A stretch of DNA of 64,000 nucleotides from Pohlia nutans (Eukaryota; Streptophyta; Bryopsida; Bryales; Mniaceae): assembly GCA_022496805.1 (NCBI GenBank), contig CM040094.1:19987501-20051500 (forward strand), written 5' to 3'. Shown here piece by piece: positions 44,776 through 56,990 of the stretch. Position 1 is the first letter of the stretch; every line of letters begins with the position of its first letter. Both the position numbers and the translations under genes were made by a program. The notes beneath the pieces were generated by a model. That model saw only the letters and a program-made list of their open reading frames with translations. It ran no database searches and was not told the origin of the DNA.

Positions 44776-47700
44776 TCAAGCAGCTGCTGCAATCTTTTCG
44801 TCAATAACTTCCACGGAGGGGTTTGTACATACGAGGTTGCGGTCTCCAAAAACGTTGTCCACACGTCCTGCATCACCCCACAGATTCAACCTTCAGCACG
44901 GAAGAGCTATAAAATTACCCCGTTGCCGACCAGACTCGAACCGAGGCACGTTGAAAAGAATCCGTATTAGTACACAGTTCCATTGATACAGACAACCCCA
45001 AAATGACCCAGCAACTCCCATCGGCTCTCAACAAACTAACTGATTTCTTTCCGTGTGTTAACTCTTTTCCTCCGCTGACACTTGCACAAGATACCGTGGA
45101 AGACTGACATGTCTAAGAGACCATTGCAGGAAGGAAACCTGTCGCAACAGACAGAAAAGAACGAAGAATCAGGTCACAAATGGGACTACGAACCTGTCGT
45201 TGGCCAGAACTTGGATGCACGGACCCATGATGCTGGGAATGCTGCAACCTCCCTCGAGTACGATTTGGTCCAATCATCGGCCATCACAACTGATGCTGGA
45301 TGTGGGGCACCCTGTAGGTAGTAGCACAAGCATGTGAATTAGACATCCAACGTCCACCATGTTCTCTCCATACCGAGATTCACAATAGACCATAGTCCTC
45401 TGCTTCTCATAACATTCATTTTGTGAAGCCCGTACCTTAAGAACGTTATCCTCGCGACTGGCCGCTCCACTCTCAATTGCTGCGATTTCCTCCCTGATGG
45501 AGATCAAAGCGTCACAGAACCGATCCAACTCAGTCTGAGGCATTACAACAGTACGGGTGTTAGTGCCTTTTCACGCAGCCGCTCACCCCATGTCGCCAGG
45601 GCAACAAGGAAAATAGTCTACCAACTTCCATCTCTTAAACTGCTTCAACCCTGCCAGGACTCATTATTCGCGATCTCCTCATGGAGAACTTAAAAATCAC
45701 ATCGCACCTTGCTTTCGCTTTCTGTTGGCTCAATCATGAGAGTGCCAGATACAGGCCATGACATGGTTGGGGCATGGTAACCGTAGTCCATCAGACGCTT
45801 AGCCACATCCTCTGCCTCAATTCCTGCAGTATCCTGCCACACGACAAGGCAAACCAACGTACCAGTGAGCACCAAGGCAAGATGAAATTGATGAAGTAGA
45901 CCGGGGTATTTGATATACGCATGTTACCTTGAATTTTCGTAGGTCAATGATGAACTCATGAGCACACGTTCCATTCACACCTCGGAAGAGTACAGGGTAA
46001 TGATTCTGCGAGCAAAGCACAATTCCTTAATCGGGTCGAGGAAAAAGAGGACTCTAATACCAAAAACTACTCCGTCACAACCTGCAGGGCATCACGGGGA
46101 GCTGCAGTACGTTTCCAACCAACCTCCAAACGTCTAGCCATGTAGTTGGCATTCAGGATTGCGAGTTTGGACGCATCTGTCAAACCCTTGTTGCCCATCA
46201 TTGCAATGTAGCTGTAGGAAATGGGCAAGATCAACGCTGAACCGTAAGGAGCTGCGGAGATTGGTCCCAAAGGTTGAGTGTTCTCTGGTCTTGGGAATCC
46301 TCCAGTGCCCACCTGCAGTTCAAGCAGTCGTCAGAAAGAGTTATTGCTCCCCAGACCACGTGAGCTTTCCGCAATTCATGCCACACTGTAAGAACGGAAA
46401 AAACACCCGAGCTCTTGATGGAAATCAAAAAAATACACACATACCACTGGGTGCGATGGCAAGAACGGAGCCAAATGCTTCTTCACTCCGATGGGTCCCA
46501 TACCAGGACCGCCCCCTCCATGGGGAATGCAGAAGGTCTTGTGAAGATTCAGATGACACACGTCTGCTCCAATGTGACCGGGGCTGGTCAAGCCCACCTG
46601 AAGACAGAGCAACTCAAGGTGAGGAGATGACAAAAGAATTGAAGCCCCGCCATCCCTCGGTCAGCCAACCTTATCTTTGTCTAACATGCCGGACTCTTGT
46701 TTGTTACTGCAATCCTCGTCAAACACGTGCAGCGGCAAACATCATCTGCACGAGCATGCGAGTATTCCAGCGCGCACAAGTCACACTCACCTGAGCGTTC
46801 ATGTTGGCACCGTCCATGTACACTTGCCCGCCGTATTGATGAATGATGTTGCAGATATCATCGATGCCCTCCTCATAGACACCATGAGTGGAAGGATAGG
46901 TCACCTGTTGAACGGTTGAACGGAAATAACACCCAGTGAGTCATACGCACAACTGCTGGACATTAAGCCAAGAAGGTCCTCTAGCCGTCAACCTTCCGAT
47001 CCCTGACACTACACATCCAATTAACTTGACGAGCACAGACAGCACTGCAGATGCGTGATTCGCTGTACACCCATCATGTAATGATTATTTCTACCACCTT
47101 CCCCTCCCTCCGCGCTTAGCAGAGATGAAGCACATTTATTACATTCCATTCGATCCTTGGGCTAATGCCGCACACCCTCAAATTCTTGACCAAGAAACGT
47201 CAGATTCAAAGTAGACAACGACGAAAGTGGATACTAACCATGAGGGCGGACAAATTGTCCTTGTGTGCTTCGGCAGCCTCCTTCAACTCAGCGATGTCCA
47301 CGTTTCCATGGGCGTCAGTTCCAATGGTCACGATTTTCATTCCACACATGGCTGCACTAGCAGGGTTGGTTCCGTGGGCTGAGACGGGAATAATGCAGAC
47401 ATTGCGATGCGCATCTCCTCGAGCCTGTATGCAATTGCACGCTTTAGCTGCAGTTGAGCATCAAAGGATCCGGCATACTCTGAATTCCAAACATAAGAAT
47501 GATGCTCGCTCTGCAATCGGAAACCAATCGCAGCACCCTCGGCCACATTGCACAAGGGATGGGCATTACGAAATCTTACATGATGGTAGGCACGGATAAC
47601 CATAAGCCCTGCATACTCGCCAGCAGCACCGGCATTGGGCTGCAAGGACATGGAGTGGAAGCCAGTGATCTCACACAATAGTTCACCAAGCTCCTCGAAC

Positions 47701-50398
47701 ATTTCCTGCAGGATCAACAATATGACATTATAAGAATCCATAACAAGCAATTAAAGCAACCAAGCGAATGCATGATAAACCAAATAACCAACATTCAAGC
47801 AGCAATACCAAGCTTGCCCAGGTTTGTTTCAGACAAAGTCCGTCAGTCAGTCAGACTGAGGCATGGAGACAGCTACAAGTGAAGGGTGCAGAACAAAGCA
47901 CCTGGTAGCCTTGAACCTGCTCCTCGGGCGCAAACGGATGCAAATTCGCCAGTTCAGGCCAAGTCACGGGGATCATTTCGGTGGTGGCGTTCAGCTTCAT
48001 CGTGCAGGAGCCCAAAGGAATCATGCTGTGAACCAACGACAAATCCTTCGCCTGCAACCTGTGAAGGTATCGGAGCAGCTCATGCTCCGAGTGGTACTGG
48101 TTGAAGACTGGGTGAGAAAGATATGGAGAGGTCCGCTCCAAGCTGGAGGGAAGACGACTCTCCACTCCAGCGGCGATTTGCTCGACAGTAAAGTCTACCT
48201 GAATATGACCAGGTACCAATGTCGGAGGCACGCATCGTGGGAACCCGACAGGACCAAGAAACGAGATCAGAGGAACGCATCATTGTACTGTACGAAATAG
48301 TCTAGCCAGCCGGCACTGCACTAAGAGAGATAGGGGAAAAAAAATACTACTCACGTTCTTGCCACCGGCGAACACCTTGAACAAGGTGTTGACGTCTCCA
48401 ATTGTGGCAGTCTCGTCAAAGGACAGCGTGACCTGAACATCGACAACCCACAAGTCAGTCAGGCGAGGTCAGAATACGAAGCAGACTACTGTGGAGCCTG
48501 CCACCGCAATCTTTCCTGAGTTCCGTGCTCCCAAACAAAGTCCAGTAGTGTTAGTGCGCCTGCCAAGGAACTGAAGCCAGCGATCCGAGCTGCAGAACAA
48601 AACTATTAAACCGCCACGGCCGTCTGTCTGTCTGTCTGTCTCGGACGTCACCATAATTGCTCTCTAAAAGTTCAGAAGAGAAACAAACATACAAACAGAC
48701 AGCTGCTACCGGTATGGAACCACTCACCGACTTTGAATCATACACTCTCAAGTTCACACCGTGGGCGGTCGCATCCTTGGCAATCTTCTCGGCTTGTCCT
48801 TCACCCACGATGACCTTCACTGTGTCAAAGAATGGAGCAGATCCGGTCTGCAGCCCCAGCTTGCTCACTCCCGCGCTGAAAACCGCGGCCAATCCATGGA
48901 CTCTGTTGGCGATGGTCTTCAAACCCTCCGGCCCGTGGTACACTGCGTACATTGCGGCCATGTTCGCCAACAAAGCCTGCCAAATGCCCAACGCCACACG
49001 TCAGTTGTTGCCGGCCATGAGAAGCCAGCCAATTCATGACGACCGCAGGCACGAGGGTGACGCCCAACCATCACTTTTCTTCAACTAAGCAAAACGCAGA
49101 GATAGATTTCCTAAATATCAGTTCAACCAGCCAGCCTCGCAAAGTCGCCAGATTAATTAATTAACAATCACCTGAGCGGTACAGATATTGCTGGTCGCCT
49201 TGTCACGACGAATGTGCTGCTCGCGAGTCTGCATGGCCATTCGCAGGCATGGCTTTCCAGTGGCGTCGATACTCATGCCGATGATACGTCCAGGCATGAG
49301 ACGCTTGTACTCCTGGGACGTCGCAAGGAACGCCGCGTGTGGTCCCCCATAGCCCATGGGAACTCCAAACCTTTGGGCAGACCCCACGACCATGTCGGCT
49401 CCCAGCTCCCCGGGTGGCGTCAACACCGTGAGCGACAGCAAATCGGTCGCCATCACAACCTTCACGCCATGCGCGTGGGCATTCTTGATGAAGTCCGAGT
49501 AATCGTGCACAGCACCGTCGGTGGCGGGGTACTGCACCAGCACGCCGCTGACATCCTTGCTGCTGTAGTCGAATTTCTTGTAATCGGCCACCACCACGTT
49601 CAAGCCTAGTCCATCCGCGCGCGTCCTGCACACCTCGATCGTCTGCGGGTGGCAATTGTCAGCGACCAAGAACGTTTCCTTCCGGCCACGGGCAACGTTG
49701 CTACACATTGTCATGGCCTCGGCCGCGGCAGTCCCTTCGTCCAGCAAGGACGCATTGGACATAGGCATGCCCGTGAGATCGGTGATCATGGTTTGGAAAT
49801 TGAGAAGCGACTCCAGCCGCCCTTGGGCAATTTCGGCCTGGTAAGGCGTGTACTGGGTGTACCATCCGGGGTTCTCCAGAATGTTGCGAAGAATCACGGT
49901 CGGAACGTGCGTGTCATAGTACCCCATTCCAATGTAAGACTTCATCACCTTGTTCTTGGACGCCAGCGCCTTGAAATGCGCGAGCATCTGGCTCTCCGTC
50001 AACCCCTCGGCGTACTTGCTCAGATTCAAATCCGGCCTGCGGATGGACTTGGGAACAGTGGCGTCGATCAGCGCATCCATGCTGCCGAATCCACACGCCT
50101 CCGCCATCACCTTCTGCTCCTCCAGGGTGGGACTGTTGTGCCGCCGCTGAAACGAATCGCTCGGCTTCAACGCCTCGATGGAAATGGCGCGCGCCCCGAG
50201 CGGCTTGAGCACCCGCACCGCATTCCCGCGCCATTCCCGCAGCGACGAGGAAGCGCCGAATCTCCCATGCACGCCAGTCGCGGCAGGGCCTCGCAATGCA
50301 GAGTGGGAGGGCAACGAGCCAGGACTCGAAGGCGCAGCTGCGCGGCGCACCGCGAGCTGCACCAAACGCTTCACCACCTGCTGCTTCGCGCGCTCCAT
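44776..50398 (-). CDS. GLDP: Glycine decarboxylase P-protein (mitochondrial), 1043 aa
   Basis: GLDP is the PLP-dependent P-protein of the glycine cleavage complex. In the mitochondrial matrix it decarboxylates glycine and passes the aminomethyl group to H-protein, a key step of photorespiration and one-carbon supply. Fourteen exons join in frame: 50398-49172, 48976-48728, 48432-48355, 48198-47902, 47705-47580, 47424-47239, 46904-46791, 46597-46445, 46312-46124, 46005-45928, 45833-45708, 45534-45436, 45311-45194 and 44867-44776. The length matches plant P-proteins (about 1040 aa). The N-terminal presequence ([20 protein letters not shown]) is basic and helix-forming. Landmarks include [65 protein letters not shown] and [19 protein letters not shown]. 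The PLP-lysine region is [20 protein letters not shown]. The end is [17 protein letters not shown] 50398 was chosen because it gives the family start. Exon 1 holds about 40% of the protein. No lesions were seen. Confidence 0.97.
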
Positions 50399-51129
50399 CG
50401 CTGGCGGGCGCACCCTCCCTCAGGCCTTACTACCGTAGGCAGGCAATCCCCTGCCAAACACGACTACTGGAACGCTGCAATCCAAACAACACCCGGTCGG
50501 ACGATCCACGATAAACTGCACTGACGATTGATGGGAAACGCAATGAGGCAAACCCACAAAGCGGCAAGGAAAAAAAAGAATTGAGGATAGGAAATTAACG
50601 GGCCAAAGTTTCGAATCGGCGAAAGGGACAGTGTGGAATGCAGCGCAGATCCGCGTCACTCAGGCGCGGTGAACGCCTCACACCAGTCGTCGGCACGTAA
50701 AGCACTGGTCACGATTTTCATTCGAAAAATCGTGCCAGTTAAAATTCCAAATGGCCCATGGGCCAAAGTTTCGAGTATTGGCACTGCATGGGCCCGAAAC
50801 ATGATAAGGAGAACCTAGGGGCTGCGGCAGAACTTAGGGGGAACTTAGGGGAATATCACGACCTACGCTTTACGACGGGAGAGGCACCTGTGATAGGTCA
50901 ACCCTCGCCGTCTCGGGCTACTGGGCTTACAGTAACTACTTGTGCCTTCCCATCGCGGGAAACCCAAAAAGCAAAGCCTCCCTCACATGAAATCTTGGCC
51001 CTCGATTATCTCCTGGCCATCGGACGGCCCACCTAGTCCGAGGTGGCAGGAGGCTTGACGAGCATGCGAGCTGCTTGTGTGGCGAGCGGCCACACAAAAA
51101 GAATCAAGTAACTTAACTTAGGGCTGCTC
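50399..51129 (-). promoter_or_regulatory. GLDP upstream region
   Basis: GC-rich leader and promoter DNA. Short repeats such as AACTTAGGGG occur twice near 50830-50850. Parts of it (50638-50696 and about 50985-51010) recur in reverse at 56905-56985, so the promoter region was included in an inverted duplication. Confidence 0.5.
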
Positions 51130-52610
51130 ATGGCATGGCAGGGAAGGCACGAGTTGCTGACGCAATTACCGCAAATTCACTTTAACTTTAGAACTTTGGA
51201 CATTAAAGCCCATCCCAAAGCCTTCACTTGGAGAGTTGGAGTATTTTCTTTCACGCAAAATTAAAGACCTCCAACCCTTAAAAAGACCAAGAACTCATGG
51301 TTTTAAAATGATAAATTCAATCATTCATAATATGAAAAATATAATTCAAATGGGACCAAATTTTATAACACCGGAATCACTAAAGAACATTGAATGTGTT
51401 GATCAAAAACACAAATAAATTTGAACAAAATAAATTCAACATAGGACCTACTCAGAACTACTAAAAATCTTAACACTCATCTTGAGCATTCTTTCCTTCA
51501 AGGGTTAATCCGTCGTTGCCCAACCAAGCTAATAAAACATGATGTATATAAGCACTTCTTGTTTTCTCATCCGTCTTGCAGTTTTTGCAGTGTGGGTTTT
51601 TAACAGTAGGTTTTATGGGAAGTTAGCTTCATATGTGTATCAATCAATTAGAAACATGATGATTTGTGAAATTTTTATGCCTCAATTCATGTTGCAATGA
51701 TTCGTCCAAAATTTCTATGCTCTTAGTTCAAAAATGCTCTTAGTTCAAAAGTGCTCTTGAAAAAATCAACTTTTAAAATTAAACAACCAAAAAATCTCCA
51801 AAAATCACTACATTTAGAGTATTACATTTCAACCCATCACAACAATTTCATTCATAGATTATCGATTTCTTATTTGTAATCAAATTAAAAAATAATTTTA
51901 AATTTTAAATTTCAAATATTATACAAAATATTGACGATAGCAATTAACACTTGTTTTGTTAAAAGTGCACATGCTGAAAATTTTCTACTTTAAAAAAAAA
52001 ATAGTCATATTTTACATATAAAGTGCCAAAATTGAATGTATGTTACATCAAAAAAAAATGTAGTGCAAATTTTAGAGAGGGGTGGGTATGTTTCCACCCC
52101 CCTCCTTAAAAATTTAAAGAAATACAGCACAAATTTTAAAGGGGGATGGGTTGTTCCCCCCCCCCCCCCCTTCCCCTTTTTAATAAAAAGAAATACAGTG
52201 CACACACCACTTTAAAATAGTGCACATGGCTATGTGCAATTTTAACGAAACAAGTGTTAATTGTAGATCTAACCATACGTATTGACTCTAAAATTCATAA
52301 TGTGCAACTTTTATTCACTTCAAAATATCCCTCTTGGTTGCATTCTATAATGCATCTTTGCAAAAGTGCCCAATTTGGAGAGGGATGAAGACGTTTAGAG
52401 GTTAAAGGACATGGCTTTTATGAATCCCACACCCAAAATCTTGTTTAAACTCCATTTTAAGAGTGATTCTCTTTTTAATTTACTTTGCCTCTATTCTAAA
52501 GAAGTATAGATGTCTTAAATATGTTCGTTTTGGTATTTAAAGACCCCATTTGATTCAATGGAGTAGAAGTTATTAGCAAGATTCTTCAAAAAAAGTTAGC
52601 CAAGCTTAAT
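50638..52610. repeat. Left arm of a large imperfect inverted duplication
   Basis: This arm matches 56325-56990 in reverse. The core 51130-51508 (GTTGCTGACGCAATTACCGC to CCTTCAAGGGTTAA) pairs with 56511-56890, and 52406-52610 pairs with 56325-56510. Extra DNA in this arm lies at about 50697-50985 and 51010-51120, plus a TTAA-bounded insertion at 51509-52405. Confidence 0.8.
51509..52405. mobile_element. TTAA-bounded insertion inside the left duplication arm (897 bp)
   Basis: The partner arm reads CCTTCAAGGGTTAAAGGCC (in reverse at 56505-56523). Here the same sequence is split after TTAA (51505-51508), and the copy resumes at a second TTAA (52402-52405). The inserted DNA ends GACGTTTAGAGG before the second TTAA, similar to the family terminus ACGTTTAGGGG; its left end (TCCGTCG) has diverged. 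The interior is AT-rich and non-coding, with C and A runs. Confidence 0.75.
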
Positions 52611-53637
52611 ATGTTCTTGAAGGGTTAAAGGGTAGAAGTTTTCACGACTTCTCCACTACTTTGTAGCTCTACATTGTATGATTTAGTATTGATTCCTTCT
52701 ACTACATCATTGAAGCCTCAAACCCTCGCTACATACCATTTGTTCATATTTTCATTGAAAACTTCTACCATCTTTCCAACAAGAGAACCATTAGTTCCAA
52801 CTGCTCCGCATTGTTGTTCACCTTTTGAAATGAAGGTTCTGCAATCTGTACTTTCAATGACATTTTCACCATTCAAAAATGTCTTGTAGTCTCCACACAA
52901 ACAACATTTCTATTTGGAAACTTTTGGACGTTGCAGTCATTTACAACACCCTATTCTCTATTTCTACACCAAGCCAAGTGCAATAATTTCCAGACCTAAT
53001 TGTGCTAAAAAAAATTCTAAAAAAAAATTGACAAAAATACATCGATTTCTTTTTTTGTTGAAACTTGTAGTATATTGCAATAAAAGACTAATATTTCAAA
53101 TTTTTCATTACAAAAATTTGAATTTCCTTCATTTTTAAAATTTCTAGATTAATTATTTAAAAAGTAATACAAATTATGAATAGATTAAGACATTATAACT
53201 CCGTTGCCAGAGTGTACGGGAGAAGAAATTCATTTATTTTTTCTTATTTTCCGTTTTATTATTTCTTTTTTGTGTGTCAGAAAGTACATAAGGCTGCGTG
53301 GCTCTTTCCTCCATCCTTCAAAACAACATTCGAATGCCGCATACCCTCAGCCCCTCCGCCACGCTCTAAAAAAATATTTTTTCCCCTTTCTTTCCGGGAT
53401 TTCCGAGATTTCCAGGATTTCCAAATTTCCGGGATTTCAAGGGCTGAGGGTCTGCGCGTGTAGACCCTGTTTTATTCTCTCCTTAAGAGAACACAAATAT
53501 ATTCTCCCATGCTCCCATGTCCGCTTTATATACTCACGAGGCGACTATGAGAGGGTATGGGAGAACATATTTATGTTATCTTGAAGACTGTAGGACGGGG
53601 GGTGCGCTGACGCGTATCCTCAGCTCCTCCGCCATAC

Positions 53638-53683
<46 letters not shown>

Positions 53684-54092
53684 TCAAGGATTTTGGGGAT
53701 TTTTAGGGCTAGGGGTCCGCAGGCATAGGCCCATTCTATTATCTCCTCAAGAAAAACACAAATATGATTTCCCATGCTCCCATGGCCGCCTTGTATACTC
53801 TTGAGGTAGCTATGAGAGGGTATGCAAGAAAATACGCATGTTTTCTTTACAAAAGGAAGAAAACAAAGGGGTGGCTATGTATCATTAGCGACCCGCAAAA
53901 AGTATATATTTATATTTATAAATAGACAAATAGATAGATGTTTAATGATTTTTTTGTTTTATTTTTTGTGTAGGTGGTTGAGTGTGCATGGTTGTACATT
54001 CTTTTACCTCTTTTTCTTAGTGCATTTGGAAGCCCTGTTGGAGTTGACAACGATGTTGTTCATGTGGAATTTTATGGATTCTATATAGGGGA
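52611..54092. other. Spacer with a diverged tandem duplication
   Basis: About 53335-53575 and 53615-53830 are diverged direct repeats. Both carry CTCAGC..CTCCGCCA, then a GATTTCC or GATTTTT run, then TCTCCT, CCCATGCTCCCATG, TATACTC..GAGG and TATGAGAGGGTATG. The rest is AT-rich with no gene. Confidence 0.5.
53640..53683. repeat. (AT)n dinucleotide repeat
   Basis: About 21 uninterrupted AT units lie within the second copy of the diverged tandem repeat. Confidence 0.95.
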
Positions 54093-54886
54093 GTGAATCG
54101 TTCAACTTGTTGTTCTGACGAGTTTGTTCGAAGAGGTTGGACAATCTATTTTGATAACATTGTAAAGAAATGTCATGGTGGAGTTGCTATTTGGAGGGAG
54201 GAAGCAACAAATGCAACAGTGGCAGTATGTGATTATGTGCGGATGAAACAAATCACTATTCCAAATGAAGTGAAGTCGCACATACTAGAATATTTTGCAA
54301 TGCAATCAAAAGACACAACAAAGCAGTTTGGGAACTAAGGAAACTAATCCTCTTATCACAAAAATCTAGATGTTACACCCTCATGAACGCAGGAACATTC
54401 AACAATAACCCCCAAGAAAACACAGTACCCCCATGGCTACTACCATGCACATGTGAACAACAAAGATGCCATTGCAACGCTAGATTCAAACCAGACATCC
54501 TCTGTGTAAAAGGACTCCCATACAAAAATGACCCACCATCACATCCATCAGACAACCTCACAATTCAATTTATTGAATTTACATATTGTAATGACAGATT
54601 CCCACAAACAACAATAGATATCAAAAATCAAAAATACCAACCACTTATTAATAGCATTATTAATTTAGGATGGAAAGTGGACCCACTCATAGTTATCACA
54701 GCAGGAGCTAGAGGTACAACACATATCCCCTCAATGAAACTCCTCGAAACAAAATTTAAACTACCAGAAACCACCATTAAACACACATTCAAAGAAATAA
54801 ACACCATTGCTATACATCATGCCGGATCAATTATTCTACATAAAAGAAAAATAGAAAATAATCAACCACTACAAATAGATTACTGA
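54093..54886 (+). pseudogene. Retroelement fragment with restriction-like endonuclease domain
   Basis: The first frame (54093-54338) ends near KSHILEYFAMQSKDTTKQ. A one-step frame change continues as WELRKLILLSQKSRCYTL and MNAGTFNNNPQ to a stop at 54886. The second part has a zinc-knuckle-like CTCEQQRCHC, then KPDILCVKG, then TIQFIEFTYCND, KYQPLINSI and GWKVDPLIVITAGARGTTH. A CCHC-type motif followed by PD...E (x-K further on) and a GW..DP..V strand resembles the PD-(D/E)XK endonuclease of R2/Dong-type non-LTR retrotransposons. Another PD-(D/E)XK mobile-element protein is possible. Codon use is A-rich. The RT part was not found. Confidence 0.5.
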
Positions 54887-55079
54887 TTAAAACAAAACAA
54901 TCAAACAAAAGGAGGGTAATGGCGAAGACCACTACTTATTTCTTTTGTATTTTTTATTAGCTCACAGTACACACTTGTCTCAGGTAGATGGGACGGGGCC
55001 GGTTGGTTGTTACAAACTCTCCTGCTTATGAATAATTCACTAGCAGCACCAAGTCATGTATATCACAATAAACGCTCAG

Positions 55080-55165
55080 ACGGACTCCACGGGAATCGAA
55101 CCCGGACCGTACAATTGTAACATAAACACCCTTCTCCAACCAACCTTGGAACCATGACTTGGCGA
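55080..55165 (-). other. tRNA-like sequence, probable SINE head
   Basis: On the minus strand a perfect B box, GGTTCGATTCC (55092-55102), follows by about 40 bases an A-box-like TGGTTCCAAGGTTGGTTGG (55136-55154). The T-arm stem CGGG/CCCG closes. The acceptor stem 3' half GGAGTCC has no 5' partner, so it is not a functional tRNA. CAAGTCATG beside the A box and CATGACTTGG at 55045-55060 form a short inverted pair. Confidence 0.5.
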
Positions 55166-55254
55166 CCTCCAGCAAAACAAACACCAATTTATACCCAAGC
55201 AAGTTATAATCTAACGTATTTTACTAGTGTTACTAGTATTTATCTCTGATCACT

Positions 55255-55395
55255 AAAGTGTCTATTCTCGTAAGAGGTGAGTAGTCTTGTACCAATGGAC
55301 CTTTGTCCGGTGGACATTGGCTCATTGTCAAGACGAACAGACACTTTATTCACGCCGGCCTCGAAAGGGGTCCGGTGTTCATATCTATCTTTTGC
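55255..55395 (+). mobile_element. Retroposon related to the 26.6-kb insertion
   Basis: The core ACACTTTATTCACGCCGGCC, followed by GAAAGGGGTCCGGTG and TATCTATCT, matches the reverse complement of 26611-26715. It is a second, more diverged copy of the same family with the same tetranucleotide tail. Target duplications are not clear. Confidence 0.55.
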
Positions 55396-55440
55396 AATGC
55401 AGATCGAAGGCATGGGTGACAAGAGGTTGCTAGATGCTTA

Positions 55441-56324
55441 CTAGAGTAGATGAGTACATTATTGTATAGTATATTATTTTCTAGTTTAGTTGTCAAGGTA
55501 CTGATTTAAAAGTTTGTACTATTCTGATAAATTGTAAACAAGTAAAGTATTTTTATATACTAAAATGCATATTTAAAACATATTCGTCTGTTTGTGGCCT
55601 ACTTCTAATTGTTTACAATATGTTAATATAGTTTTGTAAGAAGTGTACTTAACCTCTTGTTTGAGAACTCTAACCTCCTGTATTTTCTAATATACTATGT
55701 GTGAAAATCAATTTCAAAGAGAGTTTTTTGCGTATAGAATTCAATCATAAAATATTCAAAGCACAAATAATGACTTTTCCAAAAAAATGACTCGAAAATT
55801 TCCAAATTATCCTTTTTGCAACCAATTTTGTAGAAGAAAAAAATTGGCCACAATTTTCATGTAATTTCTACCGGTTTGAATTTTTAGTGCGCCCAGATGC
55901 CAAATGCATGATTATATGGCCAAGTCCAAAAATAGGAAAGTGGGTGTTTTCGGTTGTTGAACATAGGTTTCCCGTAGTCATACTTCAACAATAATCCTAG
56001 GCTTTTCCATAGTTTTACTTGTGCTTCCCAATGTACCTTAAAAAAATTAAAAAATTGCACATACAAAACTTATTAAGGAATAAATTATTTGTCTATTTTC
56101 GAATTTTATACATACTTAGGGTATACAATTTTAATATTTATGGTATTTATTCCCTAGAAGATCAAGGGTTGATGGTTTTAAAACGAAAAATTCAATTCAT
56201 CATATTGTAAATATATATAATTCATATGAGGCCAAACTTTATATCACCCAAATTGATGAAAAATATTGCATCGTGGCTCCAACAACAGATAAATTTCAAT
56301 AAAATTTGAACAACTGTTTTTTGG
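55441..56324. other. Gene-free AT-rich spacer
   Basis: No gene or clear element. ATGCCAAATGCATGATTATATGGCC near 55895 recalls part of the palindrome arm near 13075 (in text only, short). Confidence 0.45.
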
Positions 56325-56990
56325 GAGAATCTTGCTAATAACATCTACTCCGTTAAATCAAATGGGGTTTTTTAAATGTCAAAACAAACATATTTAAGAC
56401 ATGATCCATACTTCTTTAGAATAAAGGCAAAGTAAATGAAAAAGAGATTCATGCTTAAAATTGAGTTAAAAAAAGAATTTGGCTGTGGGAATTTAGGAAA
56501 GCCATGGCCTTTAACCCTTGAAGGACGAAAACACCCAAGATGGGTGTTAAGATTTTTTAGTAGTTTTGAGTAGGTCCTATGTGGAATTTATTTTGTTCAA
56601 ATTTATTTGTGTTTTTGATCAACACATGCAATGTTCTTTAGTGATTCTGGTGTTATAAAATTTGGTCCCATTTGAATTATATTTTTCATATCATGAATGA
56701 TTGAATTTATCATTTTAAAACCATGAATTCTTGATCCTTTTAAGGGTTGGAGGTCTTTAATTTTGCGTGAAAGAAAATACTCCAACTCTCCAAGTGAAGG
56801 CTTTGGGATGGGCTTTAATGTCCAAAGTTCTAAAGTTAAAGTGAATTTGCGGTAATTGCGTCAGCAAATCGTGCCTTCCCCATGCCATGGAGGGCCATGA
56901 TTTCATGTGCTGGCGACTAGTCTGAAGGCGTTCACGGCGCTTGAGTGACGCGGCGCAGGCTGCACAGCGATGGGGGTGGGTACGTACCCA
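56325..56990. repeat. Right arm of the large inverted duplication
   Basis: Reverse copy of 50638-52610 without the extra insertions. It includes the unfilled TTAA site at 56511-56514 and, near 56915-56985, the piece equivalent to GLDP upstream DNA (GGCGTTCACGGCGCTTGAGT). Confidence 0.8.

Larger units (their letters stand above)
54890..55440. other. tRNA-like and retroposon-rich spacer
   Basis: No protein gene. The two short pol III-type or retroposon sequences it contains are listed separately. Confidence 0.45.

Noticed and set aside
55080..55165. Functional tRNA gene
   Set aside because: Good A and B boxes, but the 5' acceptor strand complementary to GGAGTCC is missing.
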